The notes beneath the pieces are model-generated. The model did not search any database and was not told where the DNA came from. It was given only the letters and a program-made list of their open reading frames with translations. From positions 1 to 20,222 of the forward strand of contig JAQUUD010000021.1 of NCBI GenBank assembly GCA_028694075.1: a stretch of 20,222 bases of DNA. Reading direction: 5' to 3'. Source of the stretch: Clostridia bacterium (lineage in GTDB: Bacteria; Bacillota; Clostridia; Christensenellales; UBA1242). A program made the position numbers and the translations under genes. This document shows, one piece after another, positions 7,500-14,069 of this stretch. The first letter of the stretch is position 1; every line of letters starts with the position of its first letter.

Positions 7500-8624
7500 T
7501 TAGCAAAGTTCTTTTTCAACAATCATTAAATAACTCACAACAGTAAATCCAGCACCGGGCGTCACAGTACATTTTTCTCTTTTAATTATATCATTACTGC
7601 CTAATCTTTGTAAAGTTTTTTGCTTACATTCTTCAATTAATTCGTCTTTAACATCTTCAAACTGAGAAATTTTTTCAAAAGTCCTCAATTCTTTAATAAT
7701 TGAACATTTTATTATTAAAGGTAAAACAACATTTTTAAGTTCAATGTAATGTTCTTTCACTTCAAATTTTTCAAATGATTTTCCGGAAAAATTACTAAAT
7801 AATTCTAAACCGAAAAGCATTATTGAACGCAATTTAATTTCATTTCCAGTATACTCGGTTACAATGCTTTTTTCATAATGGATAATTTTTTCTTCGAACC
7901 AAACTTCTGCCTTTATTTCTGCTTGAGGTGTAATTTTTTGTTTTTGACTAAAGGAATCAATAAACGAACCCTCAACCAAAATATCTCCAACTTTTATGAT
8001 ATCCCCTGCTTTCTTTTTTAGAGTACCGCTAATTAATCTGATATCAGTTATTCTCCCGTTATATTCGGAAACAATATTTTCAAAATCAGTTTCATTGCCA
8101 TCAGGTATTTTTTCTTTTATATTTACAATTAGTGTTGCACCTTTTTTAATAATACTAACCATACTAATTTTGTCAAAATTTTTCATTAATAAAATTTCCA
8201 GTTCATCACTTTCAACCGAATTTTTTAATGTAAAAGAGTTAACATTATTTTGCATCAAAAAGTTCAATATATCCACTGTGCTTAATTGTTCATTGCCATA
8301 AATCCTTATATTTATAATAAAATAATTTGAAATAAAAAGTAATATTATTGATAAACAAAAGCCAATCAAAATCCCAACACGCAAAAGCATCGCTGAATAA
8401 TATTTTATAAAGCCCTGCTTTTTGATGCTGTTAATTGCAATTTGATTTTGTTCTAAAATTTTTTTGACTTTAATCAAATCATTAGGTTGAATTGAAAAAG
8501 AGGCAGTTGAATGAGAACTTCTAATTAAATCAACAATTTCAATTCCCATATCAACAAATTTATTAAAAATTTTTTCTTGATTTAAACCGGCAATCTCAAT
8601 ATTAAGCAAAGACCCTATCTTCAT
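7500..8624 (-). CDS. yqfD: Sporulation protein YqfD
   Basis: YqfD is a conserved membrane protein of endospore formers, made in the mother cell in Bacillus (sigma-E regulon). The N-terminal about 75 residues form a small cytoplasmic domain. One membrane helix lies at about 79-104 (AMLLRVGILIGFC onward). It is followed by a POTRA-like first extracytoplasmic part (IRIYGNEQLSTVDILNFL) and a long beta-rich domain. At 374 aa it is slightly shorter than the Bacillus protein (about 400). It starts 3 bp after the yqfC stop codon, with GAGGT inside the end of yqfC, so the two are translated from one message. Confidence 0.92.
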   Translation of the reverse strand: MKIGSLLNIEIAGLNQEKIFNKFVDMGIEIVDLIRSSHSTASFSIQPNDLIKVKKILEQNQIAINSIKKQGFIKYYSAMLLRVGILIGFCLSIILLFISNYFIINIRIYGNEQLSTVDILNFLMQNNVNSFTLKNSVESDELEILLMKNFDKISMVSIIKKGATLIVNIKEKIPDGNETDFENIVSEYNGRITDIRLISGTLKKKAGDIIKVGDILVEGSFIDSFSQKQKITPQAEIKAEVWFEEKIIHYEKSIVTEYTGNEIKLRSIMLFGLELFSNFSGKSFEKFEVKEHYIELKNVVLPLIIKCSIIKELRTFEKISQFEDVKDELIEECKQKTLQRLGSNDIIKREKCTVTPGAGFTVVSYLMIVEKELC

Positions 8625-8627
8625 TAC

Positions 8628-8894
8628 TTAAAAAACCTCAATTTTATATATTTTGCCTTGAATAACCAAAGTATTTTGTGATAAAGTTTTCAAAAAAAGT
8701 CCTTTGCCTTTTATTTCAATTTTGCCGTTTTTAACTTTAAAAATTACCATTTCTGTGGAGATAATAATCAGTCCCAAATGCCCTTCCACATATAACAAAT
8801 TGCCCGAAATGTTTATCAGATTATATGATTTAAAAATATTGTCCGGTATTTTTAATTCCTTTTTTAATTCACCTAAATAATTAAAAATATTCAT
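8628..8894 (-). CDS. yqfC: Sporulation protein YqfC (YabP/YqfC family)
   Basis: This small beta-rich protein of the YabP/YqfC family is the partner of YqfD and is found only in spore formers. The family pattern is clear: LLYVEGHLGLIIISTEM, then IEIKGKGLFLKTLSQNTLVIQGKI. The length of 88 aa is normal. The ATG at 8894 has no Shine-Dalgarno sequence. CATACTTT sits 5 nt before it and resembles a sigma-E -10 element, but no matching -35 is seen at the proper distance. It is the first gene of the yqfC-to-recO block. Confidence 0.9.
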   Translation of the reverse strand: MNIFNYLGELKKELKIPDNIFKSYNLINISGNLLYVEGHLGLIIISTEMVIFKVKNGKIEIKGKGLFLKTLSQNTLVIQGKIYKIEVF

Positions 8895-9013
8895 ATATTA
8901 AAGTATGATAATTTTTTAAAAACTAGAATATAAATTAATTTATTATAATAATTAAAAGTATAAATTAAAAAACTTTTGATAAAGAATGACACAAAATTAA
9001 AAAATAATAAATT

Positions 9014-9054
9014 AAAAAATAGCCAAGGATTTATTAAAAAACTCGGGCTATTTT
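9014..9054 (-). terminator. Terminator of the ruvX-DUF1292 operon
   Basis: AAAATAGCC (9016-9024) and GGCTATTTT (9046-9054) form a 9-bp stem with a 21-nt loop. Read on the - strand, the stem is followed by TTTTTT (complement of 9014-9019). It lies 78 bp after the end of the DUF1292 gene. Confidence 0.7.
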
Positions 9055-9131
9055 ATCATTCATTTAACCAGTTAGGAAATAATATAATTTTAGTTTAAAT
9101 CTCATTTTAATTTAAAACAATCATATATATT

Positions 9132-9488
9132 TTACTTGTCTTGTTTAGGTTCATCTTTATTGCCTTCAATGCTTTCTAATAATTTATAATATTCGTCAAA
9201 TACTTGCATTGCAATTGTTTCATCTGTTATGACAATAAGTTGAGAATCTTTTTCAGATTTTTCATCAATCAAAAAAACAAGGGCTTCATCTTCCGCAACA
9301 CCTTCCATTTCATCAATTGGCTTTAAAATTGCATAAAGTTTTTCATCAATAGGAATTATTGCAACTTGTTCAAACTTAATTGCCTTATCTTTTTCGTCAT
9401 ATAATGTTATTGGTGAGTCATTTTCCTCATCTAATAACACATCTAAAATATTTTCATCATTTTTTTCATCAACCGTTTCTTTTTTCAT
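9132..9488 (-). CDS. DUF1292 (YrzB-like) acidic protein of unknown function
   Basis: This small, very acidic soluble protein belongs to the DUF1292 family, which in Bacillota sits next to ruvX (yrrK-yrzB in Bacillus). The family core is visible as ITLYDEKDKAIKFEQVAIIP, then KLYAILKPID and DEALVFLIDE, followed by an acidic tail. Its function is unknown. I place the start at the ATG at 9488 (118 aa): AGGAGA (9493-9498) stands just in front of it, while the earlier in-frame ATG at 9503 is itself part of that ribosome binding site. It overlaps the end of ruvX by 20 bp, pointing to translational coupling. Confidence 0.88.
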   Translation of the reverse strand: MKKETVDEKNDENILDVLLDEENDSPITLYDEKDKAIKFEQVAIIPIDEKLYAILKPIDEMEGVAEDEALVFLIDEKSEKDSQLIVITDETIAMQVFDEYYKLLESIEGNKDEPKQDK

Positions 9489-9912
9489 TTTCTCTCCTTT
9501 CATTTAAATAATTTTCTAGTATTATGCAAGCAGATAATTTATCAATTAAACTTTTTCTATCTTTAGGTTTAATTTTAGCATTGCTTAAAATATCTTCTGC
9601 TTCAACTGAGGTTAATCTCTCATCTTGAAAAATTATATTTGCATCATTAATTTTTTCAGAAATTTTCAAGCCGAAGTGGCGAGTTTTTCTGGCACGCTCT
9701 CCCTCCGAACCGTCTATATTCAAAGGCAATCCAATCACAACTGTTTCAACTTGTTGAGATTTAATCATATTACAAATATACTCAATATCAATATTTTCAT
9801 TCACAGTTTTATAAACTTCAAAGGGACTTGCAATAATTTGCATTAAATCTGTTAAAGCAATCCCGATTCGTCTATCTCCATAATCAATGCCCATTATTCT
9901 TTTATATTTCAT
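9469..9912 (-). CDS. ruvX: RuvX/YqgF-type RNase H-fold nuclease (16S pre-rRNA processing)
   Basis: RuvX is a small nuclease that matures the 5' end of 16S rRNA and has also been called a putative Holliday junction resolvase. The RNase H-like fold is marked by the first strand with catalytic Asp (GIDYGDRRIGIAL, residues 8-20), VVIGLPLNIDGSEG, the DERLTS motif and a C-terminal Asp in SLIDKLSACIIL. At 147 aa it is typical. The start at 9912 keeps the complete first strand; the next Met (9894) would cut into it. There is no Shine-Dalgarno sequence, and the promoter -10 lies only 6 nt upstream, so the mRNA is predicted to be leaderless. Confidence 0.93.
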   Translation of the reverse strand: MKYKRIMGIDYGDRRIGIALTDLMQIIASPFEVYKTVNENIDIEYICNMIKSQQVETVVIGLPLNIDGSEGERARKTRHFGLKISEKINDANIIFQDERLTSVEAEDILSNAKIKPKDRKSLIDKLSACIILENYLNERRENEKRNG

Positions 9913-9918
9913 TTATAT

Positions 9919-9947
9919 ATTATAAAACATTATGTTTTCTAGGTCAA
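9919..9947 (-). promoter_or_regulatory. Promoter of ruvX, predicted leaderless start
   Basis: On the - strand TTGACC (9942-9947), a 17-bp spacer and a perfect TATAAT (9919-9924) are followed by 6 nt and the ATG. The usual distance from -10 to the transcript start places +1 at the A of the start codon (9912) or within a base of it. Confidence 0.8.
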
Positions 9948-10200
9948 CTGATTATCTTAAAATTAATTACTATATTCAATTAAAATTTTAAAGAGCACTA
10001 TCAATATTGTTTTTTTAAAACATTTATATGTTAAAACAAAAATTATTATTCACACTATATATTGTAGATAATATTATTACATAATACTGTATGCTGTGTT
10101 TTTGTTAATAATTATAGTAGTATGTTACTATTCATTCCCATATTGACTTTTATAATTTTATTCAACAGCATGATTCAATAACAAATTTTCAAGCCAAAAG
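9948..10200. other. Intergenic stretch between ruvX and the rpsI terminator
   Basis: This A+T-rich sequence has stops in every frame. Apart from the ruvX promoter at its left edge and the rpsI terminator at its right edge, I see only short, unconvincing dyads (for example TAGTA/TACTA near 10121-10136). I see no gene or known RNA. Confidence 0.6.
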
Positions 10201-10233
10201 AAATAAAAAACATATGCAGTTGGCATATGTTTT
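10201..10233 (-). terminator. Terminator of the rplM-rpsI operon
   Basis: AAAACATATGC (10207-10217) and GCATATGTTTT (10223-10233) form a perfect 11-bp stem with a 5-nt loop. On the - strand TTTTTTATTT follows. The hairpin begins 8 bp after the rpsI stop codon. Confidence 0.9.
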
Positions 10234-10240
10234 AAGTTTT

Positions 10241-10660
10241 CTAACCTTTGGTAAACTGTGATGCTTTTCTTGCTTTTTTAAGACCATATTTTTTACGTTC
10301 TTTCATTCTTGCATCTCTTGTTAAAAAGCCTGCTTTTTTAAGTTCGGCTTTGTAAGTTTCGTCGACTTTTACCAGTGCCCTTGAAATTCCGTGACATATT
10401 GCTCCTGCTTGTCCGGTTAATCCGCCTCCATTTACATTAACTTTTATATCATATTTTTGCGTTGCATTTGTTAAAACAAGTGGTTGACGAAGAATTAATT
10501 TCAAAGTTTCAAGAGGAAAATATTCGTTTATATCTTTATCATTAACTGTAATTTGTCCATTGCCTTGTGATAAAAACACACGTGCAATTGATTTTTTTCT
10601 TCTTCCTGTTCCTAAGAAATATGTTTTAGGACTTTTCTTAGCGATTTTCTTTTCTTCCAT
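10241..10660 (-). CDS. rpsI: 30S ribosomal protein S9 (uS9)
   Basis: This protein sits in the head of the small subunit; its C-terminal tail reaches the P-site tRNA. The family core is intact: TGRRKKSIARVFL, GQITVNDKDINEYFP, NGGGLTGQAGAICHGISRAL and KERKKYGLKKARKASQF. At 139 aa it is slightly longer than the common 130 because of an extra Lys-rich N-terminus. The very end reads QFTKG and not the near-universal QFSKR, so the terminal arginine is missing. It starts 1 bp after the rplM stop codon, with AAGGAG inside rplM as ribosome binding site. Confidence 0.97.
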   Translation of the reverse strand: MEEKKIAKKSPKTYFLGTGRRKKSIARVFLSQGNGQITVNDKDINEYFPLETLKLILRQPLVLTNATQKYDIKVNVNGGGLTGQAGAICHGISRALVKVDETYKAELKKAGFLTRDARMKERKKYGLKKARKASQFTKG

Positions 10661-10661
10661 A

Positions 10662-11105
10662 TTATTCTCTTGCTCCTTTTACTGTAAAAACTTCTGGTTT
10701 TTGAGCCTCGTGATCATGCTCCATTCCTTTAAAAATTTTGAGCCTTGTAATCTGTTTTCTGCCAAGTGAATTTTTTTGAAGCATTCCTTTAACCGCTTGC
10801 ATTAATGCTTTTGGTGATTTTTTCTGCATTAATGTTTTATAATTAACTTCCTTTAAACCACCAATATATCCGGTATGCCAGATTAATTTTTTGGTTTCAA
10901 GTTTATTTCCGGTCAGTTTAATTTTGTCCGAATTTATAATTACCACGAAATCGCCACAATCCATATGAGGCGTATATATAACTTTATTTTTTCCGCTTAA
11001 AAGTTCTGTAACAGCAGTTGCTAATCGACCAAGCGGAATATTTGTGGCATCAATAACAAACCATTTTCTTATAATATCGTCAGGTTTTGCCATAAATGTT
11101 TTCAT
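10662..11105 (-). CDS. rplM: 50S ribosomal protein L13 (uL13)
   Basis: This early-assembly protein of the large subunit is encoded in the conserved rplM-rpsI pair. Family landmarks include WFVIDATNIPLGRLAT, the GDFVVIINSDKIKLTG strand pair, WHTGYIGGLKE and the C-terminal MLQKNSLGRKQITRLKIFKG. The length of 147 aa is normal. The ATG at 11105 has a strong ribosome binding site (AAAGGAGAAAC). It has its own promoter downstream of the recN terminator, with a palindrome across the -10 region. Confidence 0.97.
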   Translation of the reverse strand: MKTFMAKPDDIIRKWFVIDATNIPLGRLATAVTELLSGKNKVIYTPHMDCGDFVVIINSDKIKLTGNKLETKKLIWHTGYIGGLKEVNYKTLMQKKSPKALMQAVKGMLQKNSLGRKQITRLKIFKGMEHDHEAQKPEVFTVKGARE

Positions 11106-11131
11106 ATGTTTCTCCTTTAAAAATAATTGCC

Positions 11132-11151
11132 TTTAAGTTTATAAACTTAAA
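11132..11151. repeat. Perfect 20-bp palindrome across the rplM -10 box
   Basis: TTTAAGTTTA followed by its exact inverse complement TAAACTTAAA spans 11132-11151 and contains the -10 hexamer of the rplM promoter. It is made only of A/T apart from two G-C pairs, so chance is not excluded. A repressor site, or a small hairpin at the transcript start, are alternatives. Confidence 0.5.
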
Positions 11152-11167
11152 TAAAAGAAACTTTCAA
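11138..11167 (-). promoter_or_regulatory. Promoter of rplM-rpsI
   Basis: On the - strand TTGAAA (11162-11167), an 18-bp spacer and TATAAA (11138-11143) make a good sigma-A-type promoter. The transcript would start near 11131, leaving a short leader of about 26 nt that includes the AAAGGAG site. Confidence 0.65.
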
Positions 11168-11186
11168 AGTAATGGGCTAATATCAC

Positions 11187-11212
11187 AAAAAAAGCCTTTA
11201 AAAAGACTTTTT
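11187..11212 (-). terminator. Terminator downstream of recN
   Basis: On the - strand AAAAAGTCTT (11203-11212) pairs with AAGGCTTTTT (11189-11198) around a 4-nt loop (one G-U pair), and the T run continues to 11187. It lies about 140 bp after the recN stop and just before the rplM promoter, so it separates the two units. Confidence 0.65.
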
Positions 11213-11349
11213 AATTATATAAAATCTTCAACCAAATGTCAAGAGGTTTTTAATAAATTGTGTGAGTTAATATATAATTTTCGCAATTGAACTAATATTA
11301 AGTATAATAATTTTAAAAAATCAGCGTTTTAATAATTTAAAAGCATTGC

Positions 11350-13056
11350 TTATTTGCTTATTTTATATTTCTTATAATCATTAGCCCAACTTTTGAGTTC
11401 TTTTGCGTGTGCCAAAGCAATTTCTGTTTTAAATTTGTTGCCTGATAATTTCGCTAGTATCGGATATAAATTTTCTTCATCAAGTGTTTTAACAAATGTT
11501 TGTGTTGAATTTTCGTCCGACATTTTATATACATAAAAATAATTTTCTGCCATTGCGGTAACCTGAGGTAAGTGGGTTATACATAAAATCTGAAATTTTT
11601 TTGATAACAAAGCAACGCGTTCGGCGATTGCTGAGCCAATTTCCCCGCTTATTCCTGAATCAACTTCGTCAAAAACAAGTGTTTCAACACCATCATTAGA
11701 TGCAATTATGTTTTTTAATGCAAGCATAAATCTACTCATTTCCCCGCCTGATATTGTCTTAATAAGCGGTTTTAAACTTTCACCTATATTTGCTGAAAAT
11801 AAAAATTCCACATTGTCAATACCATTATTTGTAAAGTTTTCTTTTTCTTCGTCAAGTGCATTATTTGCAAAACTTACTTTGAAATTAGCGTTCTTCATAC
11901 CAATATAAGACAGTTCATTTTTTATATTTTTTTCAATTTCAACTGCTAATGCTTTTCTTAGTTCCGACAATTCCAATGATTTTGTTTTAAGTTTAAGTTT
12001 AACTAGATTTAATTTTGAATTTAATTTTTCAACTTCGCTATCAACATTTTTGAGTTTATCTAATTCGGTTTTTGATTTTTCTAAAAATTGCAAAATTTCT
12101 TCAATATTACTTCCATATTTTTTTTTCAAGGTTTTAAGTTTGTCAAGTCGAGCATCAAGTTCTTCCAGTTCAAAATCGCTGTATGTCTTATTTTTTAATT
12201 CTTGTTTAAGATTTTCAGCCAGATCTTGAATTTCATACATTGCAGAATTCAAGCGTTGTATAACATCTTCATATTTCTGGTTGTATTGAGTTATATTTGA
12301 AATTGACTTAACAGAATTTTTTATAAATTGGATTGCCGAGTTACTTCCTTCAAGATTTTCAAAAGAAACCTTTAATGAGTTTGCAATTTTTTCAGAATTT
12401 CTAATTTCTAAAAGCCGGCTTTCAATCTCTTCAATTTCCCCAAGTTTGGGATTGACTTGTTCGATTTCATTTATTTGATAATCAAGCAAATCAAGCAATC
12501 GTTCTCGATTTTCAAAACTCCCGCCAAGTTTATTTATTTCATTATTTAATTTTTTATATTCACTCATTAGTTCGGTTAGTTGCAATTTTAATTCTAATAA
12601 TAATTCAGGCTTATAACTATCCAAAATTTCAATATGGTTGCTGGTTTTTAAAAGAATTTGACTGTCGTGCTGACCATAAGAATCCACAAGCGTTTCAGCA
12701 AGTCGTTTCAGCATTGAAAGTGTTGTAATGTTTCCATTTATTCTGCACTCTGTTTTTCCATCGGCATCATATTTACGACTTAAAATGATAATTTCTTCAT
12801 CGGGCTGTCCTAATTCTTGTAATGTAAGTTTTGACATTTTTCCAAGATTTTCAAAAACCGCTTCCACGAAAATTTCATTTTCACCGCTTCGAATTTGAGC
12901 CTTGTTTGCTTTCCCGCCCAAAACAAAAGATAAAGCATTAATAATAATACTCTTACCTGAACCTGTTTCGCCAATAAAAACATTAAATCCGGATTTAAAT
13001 TTAAGTTCCAAATTTTTTATTAAGGCAAAATTTTTAATTTTTAACTGCTTTATCAT
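11350..13056 (-). CDS. recN: DNA repair protein RecN
   Basis: RecN is an SMC-like ATPase that acts early at double-strand breaks. The N-terminal half-site carries Walker A GETGSGKS. A long coiled-coil arm follows (about residues 150-370). The C-terminal half-site carries the ABC signature SGGEMSRFMLALK, Walker B LVFDEVDSGISG and the CITHLPQVTAMA switch. The frame is open from an ATG at 13068. I choose the ATG at 13056 (568 aa) because RecN proteins start with a MxxxLxIxNFALI pattern, matched here by MIKQLKIKNFALI, and GGTG precedes it by 7 nt. The pairing argR-recN on one strand is the standard Bacillota arrangement. Confidence 0.95.
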   Translation of the reverse strand: MIKQLKIKNFALIKNLELKFKSGFNVFIGETGSGKSIIINALSFVLGGKANKAQIRSGENEIFVEAVFENLGKMSKLTLQELGQPDEEIIILSRKYDADGKTECRINGNITTLSMLKRLAETLVDSYGQHDSQILLKTSNHIEILDSYKPELLLELKLQLTELMSEYKKLNNEINKLGGSFENRERLLDLLDYQINEIEQVNPKLGEIEEIESRLLEIRNSEKIANSLKVSFENLEGSNSAIQFIKNSVKSISNITQYNQKYEDVIQRLNSAMYEIQDLAENLKQELKNKTYSDFELEELDARLDKLKTLKKKYGSNIEEILQFLEKSKTELDKLKNVDSEVEKLNSKLNLVKLKLKTKSLELSELRKALAVEIEKNIKNELSYIGMKNANFKVSFANNALDEEKENFTNNGIDNVEFLFSANIGESLKPLIKTISGGEMSRFMLALKNIIASNDGVETLVFDEVDSGISGEIGSAIAERVALLSKKFQILCITHLPQVTAMAENYFYVYKMSDENSTQTFVKTLDEENLYPILAKLSGNKFKTEIALAHAKELKSWANDYKKYKISK

Positions 13057-13171
13057 TTCAAACACCATATTTTATTAAATTACAATTTAGATTATCTCAA
13101 AAAGTCGTTTAAAATTTTGGCTATTAATTTCTTTAAATCACCGCAACTAAGTTGGATTATGAATTAAATTT

Positions 13172-13627
13172 TTACGAAGTAAGTTTATAAAGAGTTTCCG
13201 TTGTATTTAAAGCATATAATTCGTCAGGCAAAATTATCATAACAGTGTCGTCGCCACTCACTGCGCCCAAAACATTTTCAAGATTAAGTTTATCAATAAT
13301 ACCGCAAACAGCAGAAGCCATACCTTTTATTGTTTTTAAAACGCAAAGATTTTGTGCTTTTTTTATTGAAATAACAGCCTCTTTAAAAACAAATATGTAT
13401 TTATTTGAAACCGCCTGATTTTCATTTTCAACAACTGCATATTTATATTTACCAGATTCTGAACATAAAATTTTAATAAGTCTAAGTTCTTTAATATCTC
13501 TGGAAATAGTTGCTTGAGTAATTTCAAAACTCAAATTTTTGAGTTCATTAACCAACTCATCTTGGGTTTCAATTTCTTTTGTGGAAATTAATTCCAGAAT
13601 TTTTGATTGTCTTGAAGAGCGTGCCAT
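13172..13627 (-). CDS. argR: Arginine repressor ArgR/AhrC
   Basis: This hexameric, arginine-sensing regulator represses arginine synthesis and often activates catabolism. The N-terminal winged helix includes the recognition segment QATISRDIKELRLIKI. The C-terminal domain carries the arginine-binding and trimer motifs as GMASAVCGIIDKL and GAVSGDDTVMIIL. I place the start at the ATG at 13627 (151 aa, family norm about 150): GGGAGAA stands right before it, and the in-frame TTG at 13639 lies inside that ribosome binding site. An ARG box and a strong promoter upstream suggest that ArgR controls its own gene and recN behind it. Confidence 0.95.
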   Translation of the reverse strand: MARSSRQSKILELISTKEIETQDELVNELKNLSFEITQATISRDIKELRLIKILCSESGKYKYAVVENENQAVSNKYIFVFKEAVISIKKAQNLCVLKTIKGMASAVCGIIDKLNLENVLGAVSGDDTVMIILPDELYALNTTETLYKLTS

Positions 13628-13684
13628 TTTTTCTCCCAATACTTAAGCAAAGCCTTTATTTATAAAAGATTTTAAAGGTTTTGC

Positions 13685-13706
13685 ATATTTATAAATTTAT
13701 AAATAT
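13685..13706. repeat. Perfect 22-bp A+T palindrome in the argR leader
   Basis: The 22 bp from 13685 to 13706 equal their own inverse complement and consist only of A and T (two overlapping TTTATAAA words). The palindrome lies between the predicted argR transcript start (about 13726) and the start codon. In such A+T-rich DNA it may be chance; a second, weak ArgR contact site is possible. Confidence 0.4.
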
Positions 13707-13732
13707 CCACAATAATTTTGTTTGTTTTAATT

Positions 13733-13761
13733 ATTATACATTGCGATTTATAATTATGCAA
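13733..13761 (-). promoter_or_regulatory. Promoter of argR-recN
   Basis: On the - strand TTGCAT (13756-13761), a 17-bp spacer and a perfect TATAAT (13733-13738) form a sigma-A-type promoter. The leader to the ATG at 13627 is about 100 nt. Confidence 0.75.
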
Positions 13762-13767
13762 GCGGAT

Positions 13768-13785
13768 TTTGAATATTTATTCACG
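13768..13785. promoter_or_regulatory. ARG box (ArgR operator)
   Basis: TTTGAATATTTATTCACG matches the ARG box consensus TNTGAATWWWWATTCANW at every position except the last. It ends 6 bp upstream of the argR -35, a place where a bound ArgR hexamer could modulate the promoter. I searched by eye only, so weaker neighbouring boxes may exist. Confidence 0.75.
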
Positions 13786-13925
13786 CCAATTTTTATAAAT
13801 ATAAAAAAATTTTAAATTTATGCTTTTGATATTTATATTTATAAACTTTTATACAAATTGATTTAAATTTTCAAAAATTACTTTAAAGCTTTAATATTAA
13901 TTTATTTTAAAATTGATTTAAAACC
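13786..13925. other. A+T-rich intergenic stretch upstream of the ARG box
   Basis: This stretch is almost pure A/T with repeated TTTATAAAT-like words and stops in all frames. I see no gene or RNA in it. It separates the argR control region from the terminator of the 195-aa membrane protein gene. Confidence 0.5.
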
Positions 13926-13953
13926 ATAAAAAAATTAAACTATTTTCATAGTT
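13926..13953 (-). terminator. Probable terminator of the 195-aa membrane protein gene
   Basis: On the - strand AACTAT, a GAAA tetraloop and ATAGTT (13938-13953) are followed by TAATTTTTTT. The stem is only 6 bp and weak. A second hairpin just before it (13956-13966 with 13985-13993, two-base bulge) may contribute. Confidence 0.5.
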
Positions 13954-13973
13954 CCACTCCCCTGCTCTTCTAA

Positions 13974-14069
13974 CTTAAAATTTCAGCAGGAGTTGCAATT
14001 CAAGAAAAAGTTCTGCAAGCAAATCCAGCAGAAATTAAAACAGACTTGTTCTTATTTTTTATGAAATAA
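13974..14069 (+). pseudogene. Possible remnant of a coding sequence
   Basis: This 31-codon stretch between a TAA at 13971 and a TAA at 14067 has no start codon. It reads like real protein (SAGVAIQEKVLQANPAEI, then KTDLF) and is richer in G+C and in Ala/Glu/Gln codons than the surrounding spacer. It may be the decayed 3' end of a lost gene. The family is not recognisable, and chance cannot be excluded at this length. Confidence 0.2.

Noticed and set aside
9489..9503. Upstream ATG at 9503 as start of the DUF1292 gene
   Set aside because: This ATG forms part of the Shine-Dalgarno sequence of the ATG at 9488 and would lie deep inside ruvX.
13069..13100. Separate recN promoter (TTGAGA-N17-TAATAA)
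   Set aside because: The -10 matches poorly and recN sits closely behind argR on the same strand, so cotranscription is the simpler reading.
13628..13639. TTG at 13639 as start of argR
   Set aside because: It lies inside the GGGAGAA ribosome binding site of the ATG at 13627, which also gives the normal ArgR length.
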